Positions 51,694 through 60,098 of a stretch of DNA of 64,000 nucleotides are shown here, in pieces (position 1 is the stretch's first letter; every line of letters starts with the position of its first letter). A program made the position numbers and the translations under genes. The notes beneath the pieces are model-generated. The model worked only from the letters and a program-made list of their open reading frames with translations, had not been told where the DNA came from and searched no databases. This DNA is from Nocardioides panzhihuensis (GTDB lineage: Bacteria; Actinomycetota; Actinomycetes; Propionibacteriales; Nocardioidaceae), in NCBI RefSeq assembly GCF_013408335.1, contig NZ_JACBZR010000001.1:1426001-1490000 (forward strand), in the 5' to 3' direction.

Positions 51694-52499
51694 AGCCTGA
51701 TGCGGTGGATGCAGACGAGGTGGGACGGGTGGCGCTGGTGACCGGTGCGGCTCGCGGAATCGGCGCCGCTACCGTCCGTGGTCTGGTGGCCGAGGGCGTA
51801 CGCGTCGTCGCGCTCGACTGGTGTGCGGGTGAGGACTCGCCGGCCGGCTATCCCCAGGCCACGAAGGCAGACCTCGACACCCTCGTAGCCTCGCTCCCGA
51901 CCGGCTGGGTCGAGCCGGTCGTCGGTGACGTACGCGATCCGGCGGCGCTCACCGCCGCGGTCGATGCCGCGACCGACAGGTGGGGACGGCTCGACATCGC
52001 CGTCGCCGCCGCCGCGGTGATCGCCGGCGGCCGCCCGTTGTGGGAAGACGACTCGCTCGACCTGCAATGGCAGATCGACGTCGCCGGGGTCTGGAACACC
52101 GCGGTCGCGGCTGTTCCCGCGATGCTCGCCGGGCCCGACCCCAGCGGCTGCAGGTTCGTCGCACTAGCCTCCGCAGCGGGCACGCGAGGGCTGTTCCACC
52201 TCGCCGCCTACAACGCCGCCAAGCACGCCGTGGTCGGGCTGGCGAAGGGCTTGGCCGCCGACCTCGCTGGGACCGGGGTCGCCGCCTGTGCCGTCTCACC
52301 GGGCTCCACCGACACCGCGATGCTCGCCGCGACCGCCGACCTCTACGCGGTCAGCACCGACGACCTCGCCGCCCACCAGCTGCTGCGCCGCACGCTCACG
52401 CCCGACGAGGTCGCCGCCACCGTCGTCCACGCCTGCTCGCGTGCCGGGGCGGTCCTCAACGGCTCGGTCGTCGCCGCCGACGGAGGCTTCGGCGGATGA
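51690..52499 (+). CDS. Mycofactocin-coupled SDR oxidoreductase (locus 2)
   Basis: This 269-residue short-chain dehydrogenase has cofactor motif TGAARGIGAA and catalytic YNAAK (Tyr and Lys of the YxxxK pair), with SAA upstream. It lies between mftE and mftF with overlapping junctions, as in many actinobacterial mft loci, and probably donates or receives hydride through mycofactocin. It is the complete form of the gene truncated at 36968-37339. Confidence 0.9.
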   Translation: MKPDAVDADEVGRVALVTGAARGIGAATVRGLVAEGVRVVALDWCAGEDSPAGYPQATKADLDTLVASLPTGWVEPVVGDVRDPAALTAAVDAATDRWGRLDIAVAAAAVIAGGRPLWEDDSLDLQWQIDVAGVWNTAVAAVPAMLAGPDPSGCRFVALASAAGTRGLFHLAAYNAAKHAVVGLAKGLAADLAGTGVAACAVSPGSTDTAMLAATADLYAVSTDDLAAHQLLRRTLTPDEVAATVVHACSRAGAVLNGSVVAADGGFGG

Positions 52500-53920
52500 C
52501 GCTGCCGGATGGGTTCACGGTGCGGGTGCGCGATGACGTACGTCTCCGTCCGACGCCCGACGGAGGGCTGTCGCTGGTCGGCGGCTCCCCGTTGCGATCC
52601 ATGCGCCTCACACCGGCCGCCGCCGGCCACGTGCGCAACCGGCAGGTACGGGTCGGCGACACCGCCACCGACCTCATCGCCCGCCGCCTGCTCGACGGCA
52701 ACCTCGCCGACCCCGAGGGCCTGACGCCGGTCGACCCGGCTGAGCTCACCGTCATCGTCCCCGCCCACGACCGGCCACAACACCTCCACCGCTGCCTGGC
52801 CGCCCTCGACGGACTCAGCGTCATCGTCGTCGACGACGCCTCCCGCGACTCGGACGCAGTCGCCGAGGTCGTACGCCGCCACAGCGCCACCCTCCTCGCA
52901 CTGACCGAGAACCGCGGACCCGCCGGCGCCCGCAACGCCGGCCTCGTCCGGGTCACCACCCCCTACGTCGCCTTCGTCGACTCCGACGTCACCGCCGTCC
53001 CGACGATGCTCGCGCAGCTGGCCGGCCACCTCGCCGACCCGCGGGTCGCGCTGGCGGGACCGCTGGTCCGGGGACATACCGACAAGGCTCGACCCTCCTG
53101 GTTCGAACGCCACGACGTGACCGCCTCCTCCCTCTCCCTCGGCACGAGGGCCTGCTCGGTCCGCCCCGGCGCGGCCGTCGGCTGGCTGCCGTCGGCCTGC
53201 CTCGTCGCCCGCACCGCCACGCTGAGAGAGGCCGGCGGCTTCGCCGCCGACCTCCGCGTCGGCGAGGACGTCGACCTGGTTTGGCGCCTGGTCGAGGCCG
53301 GCCAGGTCGTCCGCTACCAGCCCGATCTGGAAGCGCTGCACGAGGTCCGCGACACCGTCCGCGGCTGGCTCGGCCGCAAGCTCGTCTACGGCACCGGCGG
53401 CGCCGAGCTCGGCCGCCGCCACGGGGACGCGATCGCCCCGGCCGTACTCTCACCGGCCATGGCCACCGCTGCAGCCGCGATCCTCGCCGCCCGCTGGTGG
53501 TCGACGCCCGCGGCACTCGCCTCGCTGGTCTGGGGGAGTCATGCCGTCGACGCAGCACTCCCGGACGTACCCGGCCGCACCGGACTCGCCATCCGCATCG
53601 CCGCCCGCGGACTCGGCTGGTCACTCCGCCAGGAGTCAGCCCTCCTGCTGCGCCACTGGTGGCCGCTCACCGTCGTCGCCTGCCTGCTCAGCCGCACCGC
53701 ACGCCGCATGGTCCTCGCCGCGCTCGTCGTCGACACCGCCGTCGCCCTCCACGAGACCGACATTCGACCCACGACCCTCCTGGGCCGCCGCCTCGACGAC
53801 CTCGCCTACGGCACCGGACTCTGGCTCGGTGCCGCGAGATCGCGGTCCGTGCAGTGCCTCACCCCGCGCTTCGCGCGTCAGCCCAGGGCCTCGGTACCGA
53901 CTCGAGCAAACAACGCTTGA
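52496..53920 (+). CDS. mftF: Mycofactocin glycosyltransferase MftF
   Basis: This 474-residue GT2-type glycosyltransferase adds oligoglucosyl chains to mycofactocin. The N-terminal segment has GT-A features (VIVPAHDRPQHLHRCLAAL, VVDDASRDSD, FVDSDVTAVP); C-terminal hydrophobic stretches suggest membrane association. The ATG overlaps the SDR stop. It is the last gene of locus 2 and the only mftF in the window, so any sugar addition at locus 1 would depend on it. No mftG (GMC oxidoreductase) follows; the next gene is convergent. Confidence 0.9.
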   Translation: MTLPDGFTVRVRDDVRLRPTPDGGLSLVGGSPLRSMRLTPAAAGHVRNRQVRVGDTATDLIARRLLDGNLADPEGLTPVDPAELTVIVPAHDRPQHLHRCLAALDGLSVIVVDDASRDSDAVAEVVRRHSATLLALTENRGPAGARNAGLVRVTTPYVAFVDSDVTAVPTMLAQLAGHLADPRVALAGPLVRGHTDKARPSWFERHDVTASSLSLGTRACSVRPGAAVGWLPSACLVARTATLREAGGFAADLRVGEDVDLVWRLVEAGQVVRYQPDLEALHEVRDTVRGWLGRKLVYGTGGAELGRRHGDAIAPAVLSPAMATAAAAILAARWWSTPAALASLVWGSHAVDAALPDVPGRTGLAIRIAARGLGWSLRQESALLLRHWWPLTVVACLLSRTARRMVLAALVVDTAVALHETDIRPTTLLGRRLDDLAYGTGLWLGAARSRSVQCLTPRFARQPRASVPTRANNA

Positions 53921-53992
53921 CCTCAGCCCCGCAGGTCGATCGACAGGCCCACTTGCTGTGATCCGGGTCGATACAGGGGAGACTCTTCCTGC

Positions 53993-55495
53993 TCAGCGGT
54001 CGGCCGGGGGCTCGACGTTTCTGCGTAGGATCTTGCCTGTAGGGCCCTTCGGCAAGCTCGACACGAACCAGATCTTTCGGGGATACTTGTAGTCCGCCAG
54101 ACGCTCTCGCACAAACTCGACTAGTTCGTCGGACTCGGCTCGGGCTCCCCGTTTGAGTGCCACCGCTGCTCCGATCTGCTCCCCGAGGTATACATCCTTG
54201 ATCCCAATCACCGCAGCCTCGGAAACGGCCGGATGCTCGTACAGCACCTCTTCCACTTCGCGTGGATATACGTTGTACCCGCCCCTGATTATCACGTCCT
54301 TCTTTCGATCGACGATACTGTAGTATCCGTCGATGTCCAGCCGCGCTATATCTCCCGTGCTGAACCAGCCGTCCACGATCGACTCCTCAGTCGCCTCTGG
54401 TCGGCCCCAGTAGCCCTTCATGACGTTCTCGCCCTTGATCTGAATTTCTCCAGGAGCGGTGAGGTCACTCAACTGATTTCCAGCCTCGTCGACTAGCCGG
54501 AGTTGGCAGCCACGCACGGGAGTTCCGATCGTCCCGGGCTTGCGCGGCTTGCCTGGCTGGTTGAAGCAGGCAATAGGAGCTGTTTCAGATAGGCCATAGC
54601 CTTCATATACTTCGCAGCCGAACTGGCTCTCGAAGGCCTTCAACACTTCGACCGGCATCGGTGCTCCGCCAACGATGCAACAGCGCAGTTTCGACAGGTC
54701 TGCCGAAACTGCGTCCGGAGAGTTCAAGAGCGCGGAGTACATGGTGGGAACGCCTTCTAGAACCGTAACCTTGTCGCGCTCGAGGACGCGTAACGCCACT
54801 TCTGCGTCAAATCTAGGAATCAACGTGAGCAGGGCGCCCGATTTCACTGCGGCGTTCAATCCGCAAGTCAGCCCGAATACGTGAAAAAGCGGCAAACAGC
54901 CAAGGATGACGTCATCGGGAGATGTTTGGATAAGAGTGTCTACGGTTGTAGCAGCATTTGTAACCATATTGGCGTGCGTGAGTTCTGCTCCCTTAGGATT
55001 TCCAGTGGTTCCGGAGGTGTAGAGCAACACAGCAGTGTCATCCGCGCTCCGCGCAACAGGTTCCTCGAGAGGGTCTCCGAGTAGTTCCAGAGCGGCGGGG
55101 CCTTGGTCTCCGACCAGAAGCGCTGGGATTCCAACATCGTTCGCCGCCTTCGCTACCGCGTCCCCTACTGCATGAGAGCCATAGACGAGTGACATACCGG
55201 AATCTTGAATGTAGTACGTGATCTCGCGGGACTTCAGCAAGGGGTTCATCGGGACAGCGATGGCCCCAGCCATGAGGACCCCGTAAAAAAGAATGGGAAA
55301 CCCCGGGACGTTCGGCATCACGATGCCTATGCGATCACCGGGCCGGATACCCCGAGCTTGCAGATCGCCCGCCACGGCCCCGGCAGCACGCCTGAGTTGG
55401 GAATAGTCCAGCGTGATGCCGTGCAACCTGATCGCTGGCCTATCGCCCAAGTCACGTGCGGTATCAATCAGGTTGTTGGCTAGGTTCGAAGACAT
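53993..55495 (-). CDS. Acyl-CoA synthetase / AMP-dependent ligase
   Basis: This 500-residue AMP-binding enzyme activates a carboxylic acid to its CoA thioester. Visible motifs are the P-loop [40 protein letters not shown] and the C-terminal lysine region [12 protein letters not shown]. The GC content of the region is visibly lower than upstream, in line with transfer. The ATG at 55495 follows AGAGAGGAATCGTC. It may start degradation of an acid by the island genes. Its 3' end converges with mftF, 72 nt apart. Confidence 0.93.
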   Translation of the reverse strand: MSSNLANNLIDTARDLGDRPAIRLHGITLDYSQLRRAAGAVAGDLQARGIRPGDRIGIVMPNVPGFPILFYGVLMAGAIAVPMNPLLKSREITYYIQDSGMSLVYGSHAVGDAVAKAANDVGIPALLVGDQGPAALELLGDPLEEPVARSADDTAVLLYTSGTTGNPKGAELTHANMVTNAATTVDTLIQTSPDDVILGCLPLFHVFGLTCGLNAAVKSGALLTLIPRFDAEVALRVLERDKVTVLEGVPTMYSALLNSPDAVSADLSKLRCCIVGGAPMPVEVLKAFESQFGCEVYEGYGLSETAPIACFNQPGKPRKPGTIGTPVRGCQLRLVDEAGNQLSDLTAPGEIQIKGENVMKGYWGRPEATEESIVDGWFSTGDIARLDIDGYYSIVDRKKDVIIRGGYNVYPREVEEVLYEHPAVSEAAVIGIKDVYLGEQIGAAVALKRGARAESDELVEFVRERLADYKYPRKIWFVSSLPKGPTGKILRRNVEPPADR

Positions 55496-55579
55496 GACGA
55501 TTCCTCTCTCGATCTTGGGTAGTTAACGGATTGTGGTGCCCGCGCGACGGATTGGGAGGACGGCGGGTCCAGCATGTAG

Positions 55580-55886
55580 TCCATGCGTCGTCGATGATCT
55601 TTGATCGCCCGGAAGGGATCTCTCCGAAGGTGGCGATAGAGCGTGCCGTCTCTGAGGCGGCGGATGTGTGGGGGAGAGGCATGTTCACGTGCATCGCACA
55701 GTTGGTGATGCCGCAGCCGCGGAGCCGACGCTGCAGGCGCAGTGGATCGAACTCTGGGCCGATTCATCGACGCCGCCGCCGCTATTGAACGGGACCGTTC
55801 TGCGGGCGGTGCCCTGAACGAGCCGCTGGCTCGTGCTTTGGCGGCGGCGCTGATGTGGGTCGGCGAGAAAGATCTTGGTTTGATGA
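55580..55886 (+). pseudogene. TetR gene remnant
   Basis: This segment is clearly homologous to the C-terminal part of the TetR gene at 59021-59695 (from FIASSMIFDRPEGIS to the ALMW-GE-LGLM region) but lacks the whole DNA-binding domain. Insertion of a G in GTGGGGGAGAG and loss of a G in CAGTGGATCG break the frame, and a 3-nt deletion follows. It runs directly into the duplicated cupin segment at 55896, marking a recombination scar. Confidence 0.8.
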
Positions 55887-55895
55887 GGTCTCTGG

Positions 55896-56534
55896 TGCTG
55901 AGCTCTTGGGTTAGAGGTCTCGGGGGTGGGGGATCTCGGGGAACATCTCGAGTCCGTAGTTGGTCTTGAGGTTCTCGACCTCGGCGGTGAGTTGCTCGGG
56001 GGTGCGCAGCTCTCGGTTGCGGGCTTCGTAGAAGTATTTGTCGATGCCGCCTCCGGGCTCGAAGCCGTTGCTGTCGGGTCCGGGCACGAAGATCACGAGG
56101 ATTCGGGCCTCCTCGCCCACGACCTCGTAGGTGTGTCGCTGGTCCTTGCGGCCCCAGACGAACTGTCCGGCGCCGGCGCTGTGGGACCCCTCTTCGGTGT
56201 GGATCTTGATCTCGCCGCTCATCACGAAGAAGCCCTCCTCCTCGCGGTGGTGGATGTGCCAGACCGGCTCGGTCCCGCGAACCCAGTTCGTCTCGATGAC
56301 GATCAGCTGGCCCTGGGTGGTCTCCCCGGTGGCGTGGGTCCAGAAGTCCACGCCGGTCATGAAGTCGCCGGTCATGGTGAAGTGCACATCGTCGCGGTGG
56401 GAGACGTAGCTCTCTCCGTCGCGGGTTGTCGACGGCTGAATCTGGTCGACCTGAATCTGGTCGACATCGGACTTGGTGGCCATGGTGGCCCCTTTCGTTT
56501 CGCTCGCTGTGTGGGCGAGTGGGTGAGGCTGACT
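55896..56534. repeat. Direct repeat, copy 1 (cupin unit)
   Basis: This is the first of two near-identical direct repeats, offset by 7132 nt from copy 2 (63028-63667). Both carry the whole cupin gene and its leader. They differ in the leader by a single C insertion (CCCC versus CCCCC) and diverge past GTGAGGCTGACT. Homologous recombination between them could excise or amplify about 7.1 kb. Confidence 0.85.
55911..56483 (-). CDS. Cupin domain protein (copy 1)
   Basis: This 190-residue protein has a cupin barrel with metal-binding His motif WHIHHREEEGFFVMSGE and a second H (QRHTYEVV). Cupins may be dioxygenases, isomerases or binding proteins, and the reaction is not predictable here. The N-terminus has two exact copies of VDQIQ encoded by a 15-bp tandem repeat. 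The protein is identical to copy 2 (63043-63615). It has its own promoter and operator upstream. Confidence 0.88.
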   Translation of the reverse strand: MATKSDVDQIQVDQIQPSTTRDGESYVSHRDDVHFTMTGDFMTGVDFWTHATGETTQGQLIVIETNWVRGTEPVWHIHHREEEGFFVMSGEIKIHTEEGSHSAGAGQFVWGRKDQRHTYEVVGEEARILVIFVPGPDSNGFEPGGGIDKYFYEARNRELRTPEQLTAEVENLKTNYGLEMFPEIPHPRDL

Positions 56535-56544
56535 CGTACAGGTT

Positions 56545-56575
56545 TGAGACTAGACTCACAGTTGAACATCGTCAA
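56545..56575 (-). promoter_or_regulatory. Promoter and operator of cupin copy 1
   Basis: On the minus strand a -35 TTGACG (56570-56575), a 17-bp spacer and a -10 TAGTCT (56547-56552) precede cupin 1. The dyad TGAGTCTAGTCTCA (56545-56558) overlaps the -10, a good place for repression by a TetR protein. The same arrangement is found in front of copy 2. Confidence 0.65.
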
Positions 56576-56619
56576 CAGGCTGTCGAGTCTTGAGAGGCGT
56601 CGATCAAACCGACATGCTG

Positions 56620-56648
56620 TTGACGATGAGCGACGCTCCGTGCAGAGT
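56620..56648 (+). promoter_or_regulatory. Promoter box before HSL-type hydrolase
   Basis: TTGACG (56620-56625) with a 17-bp spacer and a weak CAGAGT -10, preceded by CGACATGCTG. The upstream box matches those before the MDR reductase and both cupins and faces away from the cupin-1 promoter. Confidence 0.45.
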
Positions 56649-56772
56649 GGGGTCTGAACGTGCCCAGCCTGTGCGTCAGAGGCCAGACATGACGCCGGGA
56701 GACATACGACGGAACAGGAAGAACGACTGTGTTACAGGAAGTGAACCCTCGCTCAGCGGATAGCGCGGCCTG

Positions 56773-57705
56773 GTGATGGGTACCCTCGACCCTCAGGTAG
56801 TTGACCTGCTTGCGACCCTGTCCAAGGCTCCCCCTGCACAACCCTGGGACGTACCTATCGCGTCTTACCGGGCGGCTGGCGAGAAGTTCGTCGCCCTGGC
56901 TGGAGCTCCGAACCCTCACTGCGACGTGAGGGACTTCGTGATCGACCTGCCGGGAAGATCTGTCAGGGCTCGTATCTATCGTCCCAAGGGGGCTGTCGGA
57001 AGCCTGCCCGGCGTCGTCTACTTTCACGGCGGTGGGTTCGTCAGGGGCAGCCTTGAATCGCACGACGTGCTTTGCCGGGAGTTGAGCGTACGAGGCGGGT
57101 TCAGCCTGGTCTCTGTCGACTTCAGGCTGGCGCCCGAGAACGTCTTCCCGCGGGCTCACGCCGACGCGATGGACTCGTTCCGCTGGGTGTCGGATCATGC
57201 TGGCGAGCTGAACATACGACGAGACGCGTTGGCGGTTGCCGGCGACTCAGCGGGAGCGATGCTCGCAGCGGCGACAGCAGTACGCGTTCAAGAGCGCACA
57301 CCTGTGCGGGCGCAAGGTCTTCTTTGTCCGGTGCTCGATGTAACCCTTACCAATGACTCCGTTGTGCGAAACGAACAGGCGCCGTTGTTGTCGCGCCAGG
57401 TCCTGGCATGGTGTATTGACCAGTACTTCCCGGATGTGGAGACGCGACAGTCTGCGGCCGCATCGCCGTTGATGAGGCCGAGCCTCGCGGACGCCCCTCC
57501 TGCGTTCATTCTCAGTTCGGAGATCGACCCTGTCGCTGATGATGCTCGGCAGTACTCTGCCAAGCTGGAGAAATTTGGCGTCGGATCTGAACATCAGGAG
57601 TTCGCAGGGATGCCTCACAGCTTCTTTCTCCTTGCCGGCGTGCTTGAACCGGGCGAGCGCGCCATCCTCACTTTCGCGGAGAAGTTGTCCGGCCTACTCC
57701 GGTAG
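56773..57705 (+). CDS. HSL-type alpha/beta hydrolase
   Basis: This 310-residue hormone-sensitive-lipase-family esterase has the oxyanion HGGGF at residues 85-89, nucleophile Ser159 in GDSAGA, and an Asp/His pair in SSEIDPVADDA and GMPHSF. These enzymes hydrolyse short-chain or terpene-type esters and lactones. Start may be the GTG at 56773 or the adjacent ATG at 56776. It reads away from cupin 1 and toward the MDR reductase. It may release an alcohol or acid from an ester substrate of the island. Confidence 0.9.
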   Translation: MMGTLDPQVVDLLATLSKAPPAQPWDVPIASYRAAGEKFVALAGAPNPHCDVRDFVIDLPGRSVRARIYRPKGAVGSLPGVVYFHGGGFVRGSLESHDVLCRELSVRGGFSLVSVDFRLAPENVFPRAHADAMDSFRWVSDHAGELNIRRDALAVAGDSAGAMLAAATAVRVQERTPVRAQGLLCPVLDVTLTNDSVVRNEQAPLLSRQVLAWCIDQYFPDVETRQSAAASPLMRPSLADAPPAFILSSEIDPVADDARQYSAKLEKFGVGSEHQEFAGMPHSFFLLAGVLEPGERAILTFAEKLSGLLR

Positions 57706-57759
57706 AGGTGGCTCGCCAGTCGCCTTGGCCGAAGTCAACGGCCTGGAATCGACATACTG

Positions 57760-57788
57760 TTGACGATGATCCACTGAACGTCTATTCT
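57760..57788 (+). promoter_or_regulatory. Promoter of MDR reductase
   Basis: TTGACG (57760-57765), 17-bp spacer, TATTCT (57783-57788), about 40 nt before the start codon. The preceding GACATACTGTTGACGATGA is nearly the same as before the hydrolase gene (GACATGCTGTTGACGATGA), suggesting common control. Confidence 0.65.
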
Positions 57789-57827
57789 TCTGGTCACGCT
57801 TGACTTCCAATCTCTTGAGGAGACGCG

Positions 57828-58862
57828 ATGAGTACGCTTACCAATCGGCACTATCGGTTGCGCAGTCGACCAACCGGCGAAGTAACGGCCGAGAATCTGG
57901 AGTGGACCGAAGAGCCGGTGCCTGAGATTGCGGAGGGGCAGGCTCTGATCCGCACGCACTACCTATCGGTGGACCCCACAAATCGGGTGTGGATGAGCGA
58001 GATGCGCTCTTACATTCCTCCGGTAGAGCTGAACGCGGTCATGCGGGGTGCGGGTGTGGGGCAGGTCGTTGCCAGCATGCGTGAGGACCTGCCGGTCGGT
58101 GCGCATGTCGTCGGTCTGACGGGTTGGCAGGACTACTGTGTTGCTGATGTCGCGCACGAGGACATGCCATTCACGATTCTTCCCGATCCGCTCCCGGCTC
58201 CTCTTCCTGCCTTCGTCGGAGTACTGGGCCACACCGGGATCTCGGCATACCTCGGGGTGGAGTTCGGGGATCCCAAGCCAGGGGAGACCTTCTTCGTCTC
58301 GGCCGCAGCAGGAGCCGTTGGATCCATCGCTGGCCAGCTCGCGAAGCGACGAGGTGCACGGGTCGTCGGGCTTGCCGGAGGTGCTGAGAAGTGCCGATAC
58401 GTTGTGGAGAAGCTGGGCTTCGATGCCTGCGTCGACCGGCGTGACGACGACTGGAAGGCTCAACTCGACCTCGCTACCCCGGACGGTATCGACGTGGATT
58501 TCGAGAACGTGGGCGGCGAGATCATGGACCATGTACTTGATCGCCTGAACATCGGGGCTCGAATCACGCTGTGCGGCCTGATCTCGGAATACAACACCTA
58601 CGGTGGAGACAACAACACGCAGCAGGGTCTCCGCAATGTTAGCCAGCTTTTGATGCAGCGAGCCACTCTTCGCGGGTTCATTGTTTTTGATCATGTGGAT
58701 CGATACGGAGAGATCATCACTGAGCTGGCCAAGGATCTGTCTGTGGGGGCCTTGCGTGGCGAGGACACGGTGGTCGACGGTTTGGAGAACGCTCGACTCA
58801 CGTTGAACCGCAGTATCGCAGGAGAATACCGCGGGAAAGTCGTGGTTAAGGCAGTTGACTGA
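57828..58862 (+). CDS. NADP-dependent MDR oxidoreductase (zinc-free)
   Basis: This 344-residue medium-chain dehydrogenase/reductase of the leukotriene-B4-dehydrogenase/double-bond-reductase type lacks zinc ligands. The N-terminus (RPTGEVTAENLEWTEEPVPE) and cofactor region (VSAAAGAVGSIAGQLAKRRG) are typical. Such enzymes reduce the C=C bond of alpha,beta-unsaturated ketones or aldehydes with NADPH. Together with the mycofactocin-type SDR at 60099-60968, it could act on a ring or terpenoid intermediate. The promoter is strong. The ATG at 57828 follows GAGGAGACGCG. Confidence 0.9.
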   Translation: MSTLTNRHYRLRSRPTGEVTAENLEWTEEPVPEIAEGQALIRTHYLSVDPTNRVWMSEMRSYIPPVELNAVMRGAGVGQVVASMREDLPVGAHVVGLTGWQDYCVADVAHEDMPFTILPDPLPAPLPAFVGVLGHTGISAYLGVEFGDPKPGETFFVSAAAGAVGSIAGQLAKRRGARVVGLAGGAEKCRYVVEKLGFDACVDRRDDDWKAQLDLATPDGIDVDFENVGGEIMDHVLDRLNIGARITLCGLISEYNTYGGDNNTQQGLRNVSQLLMQRATLRGFIVFDHVDRYGEIITELAKDLSVGALRGEDTVVDGLENARLTLNRSIAGEYRGKVVVKAVD

Positions 58863-59020
58863 CGCGCGGGCAGGTGCGAGCGACCCAGCTCAGCGATGCT
58901 CAATAGCGCGAACTCGCGCCGTGCCAATGCCGTCCGACGTTGCGCGACGTCGGACGGCATTGGAATGGGAAGTCAAAATGCCAATGTGTGTGTGCCTTCG
59001 ATCTGCGCTACGATAGAGAC

Positions 59021-59695
59021 ATGGTGGCTTCGTTTTCCAACGGTCTCAGTGGTGCTGAACCTCGGGCTGGTAGGCGGAATCTCAAGGGCGACATGCGGGA
59101 GCAGGCGATCCTTGAGTGTGCCTATGAGGCCTTGCGCAAGGAGCCGATGCGGACGATCTCGATTGATCGCCTCGCGAAGGGCGCTGGTTTATCACGGTCT
59201 TCTTTCTACTTCTATTTCGAGTCCAAGTGGCAGGTTCTCTCGGCGCTTTTGTCGAGCGTAACTGACGATGTGTTCATTGCGTCGTCAATGATTTTTGATC
59301 GACCGGAAGGGATCTCTCCGGAGGCGGCGATAGAACATGCCGTATCTGAGGTCGTGGACGTGTGGGAGAGGCATGGTCACGTGCTTCGGGAGGTTGGTGA
59401 CGCCGCAGCGGCGGAGCCGGCGCTGCAGGCACAGTGGGATCGAATTCTGGGCCGGTTCATCGACGCCGCTGCAGCGGCTATTGAACGTGACCGTTCTGCG
59501 GGCGTTGCCCTGGACGGGCCGCCGGCTCGTGCTTTGGCGGCGGCGCTGATGTGGATGGGCGAGAGAAATCTTGGTTTGATGACCATGCGTAGCGCGAATG
59601 CTATTCCGGTGGACGAGATCGTCGAAACGACGACGACCGTGTGGCTCAGAACCGTATTTGGTCTTGAATACCGGGGAGGATCGGCCAGGAGCTGA
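59021..59695 (+). CDS. TetR family regulator of island
   Basis: This 224-residue TetR regulator has HTH residues ISIDRLAKGAGLSRSSFYFYFESK and a helical ligand domain. The ATG at 59021 gives a normal N-terminus; an upstream frame adds 27 doubtful residues. The promoter contains TACGAT as a likely -10. A broken copy lies at 55580-55886. It is the best candidate to bind the dyads at the two cupin promoters and so control the catabolic island. Confidence 0.88.
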   Translation: MVASFSNGLSGAEPRAGRRNLKGDMREQAILECAYEALRKEPMRTISIDRLAKGAGLSRSSFYFYFESKWQVLSALLSSVTDDVFIASSMIFDRPEGISPEAAIEHAVSEVVDVWERHGHVLREVGDAAAAEPALQAQWDRILGRFIDAAAAAIERDRSAGVALDGPPARALAAALMWMGERNLGLMTMRSANAIPVDEIVETTTTVWLRTVFGLEYRGGSARS

Positions 59696-59742
59696 GGCTG
59701 TCGGGTCGGTCTGCGCTTCCTGCCGCCAGCTCAAATGCCTCG

Positions 59743-59785
59743 ATCGCAGCGAGCCGGATTCCGTAAGGGTCCGGCTCGCTGCGAT
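59743..59785. repeat. Structured hairpin unit 1
   Basis: ATCGCAGCGAGCCGGA and TCCGGCTCGCTGCGAT form a perfect 16-bp stem with an 11-nt loop (TTCCGTAAGGG). It is related to unit 2 (59978-60029) by flanking sequence (CCGCCAGC-CAAAT) and loop. The stem has GAGCC/GGCTC where unit 2 has GAACC/GGTTC, a compensatory change that keeps pairing. Confidence 0.75.
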
Positions 59786-59977
59786 TGGTGATTCTACCCA
59801 GGTGACTATCTGCGTATGGCTGGCACAGGCAGCGCGCTGCGTCAGGGTGCGGCCGAGCTCGGTGATCTCATCGAGCCCGTCGGGGACGCCAGAGTCAGCG
59901 ACCCGAAGAGCCTCGAGCCGACATCCAACTCGAGCTCTGAAACGGTGCTGATGCTGTCAACCGCCAGCGCAAATTAG

Positions 59978-60029
59978 GTCGATCGCAGCGAACCAGGATC
60001 CGCAAGGGGCTTGGTTCGCTGCGATCGAC
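59978..60029. repeat. Structured hairpin unit 2
   Basis: GTCGATCGCAGCGAACCA and TGGTTCGCTGCGATCGAC form a perfect 18-bp stem with a 16-nt loop (GGATCCGCAAGGGGCT). It pairs with unit 1 as a divergent repeat. Between the units is an unlikely short frame (59816 onward, 53 codons). The 403-nt gap separates the TetR and SDR genes, which converge, so a terminator role is possible. Confidence 0.75.
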
Positions 60030-60098
60030 GGATCTATGTAGCTGTACACCTGTGTAGGGCTAGTGCACCTTCGTACACCGTCTATCTGTTGCGAGGCG

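Noticed and set aside
53921..53992. mftG after mftF
   Set aside because: No GMC oxidoreductase frame is present. The next gene is a convergent acyl-CoA ligase.
59816..59977. Short frame between the two hairpin units
   Set aside because: It has 53 codons, no clear ribosome site and ends inside the repeat region. It is likely a chance frame.
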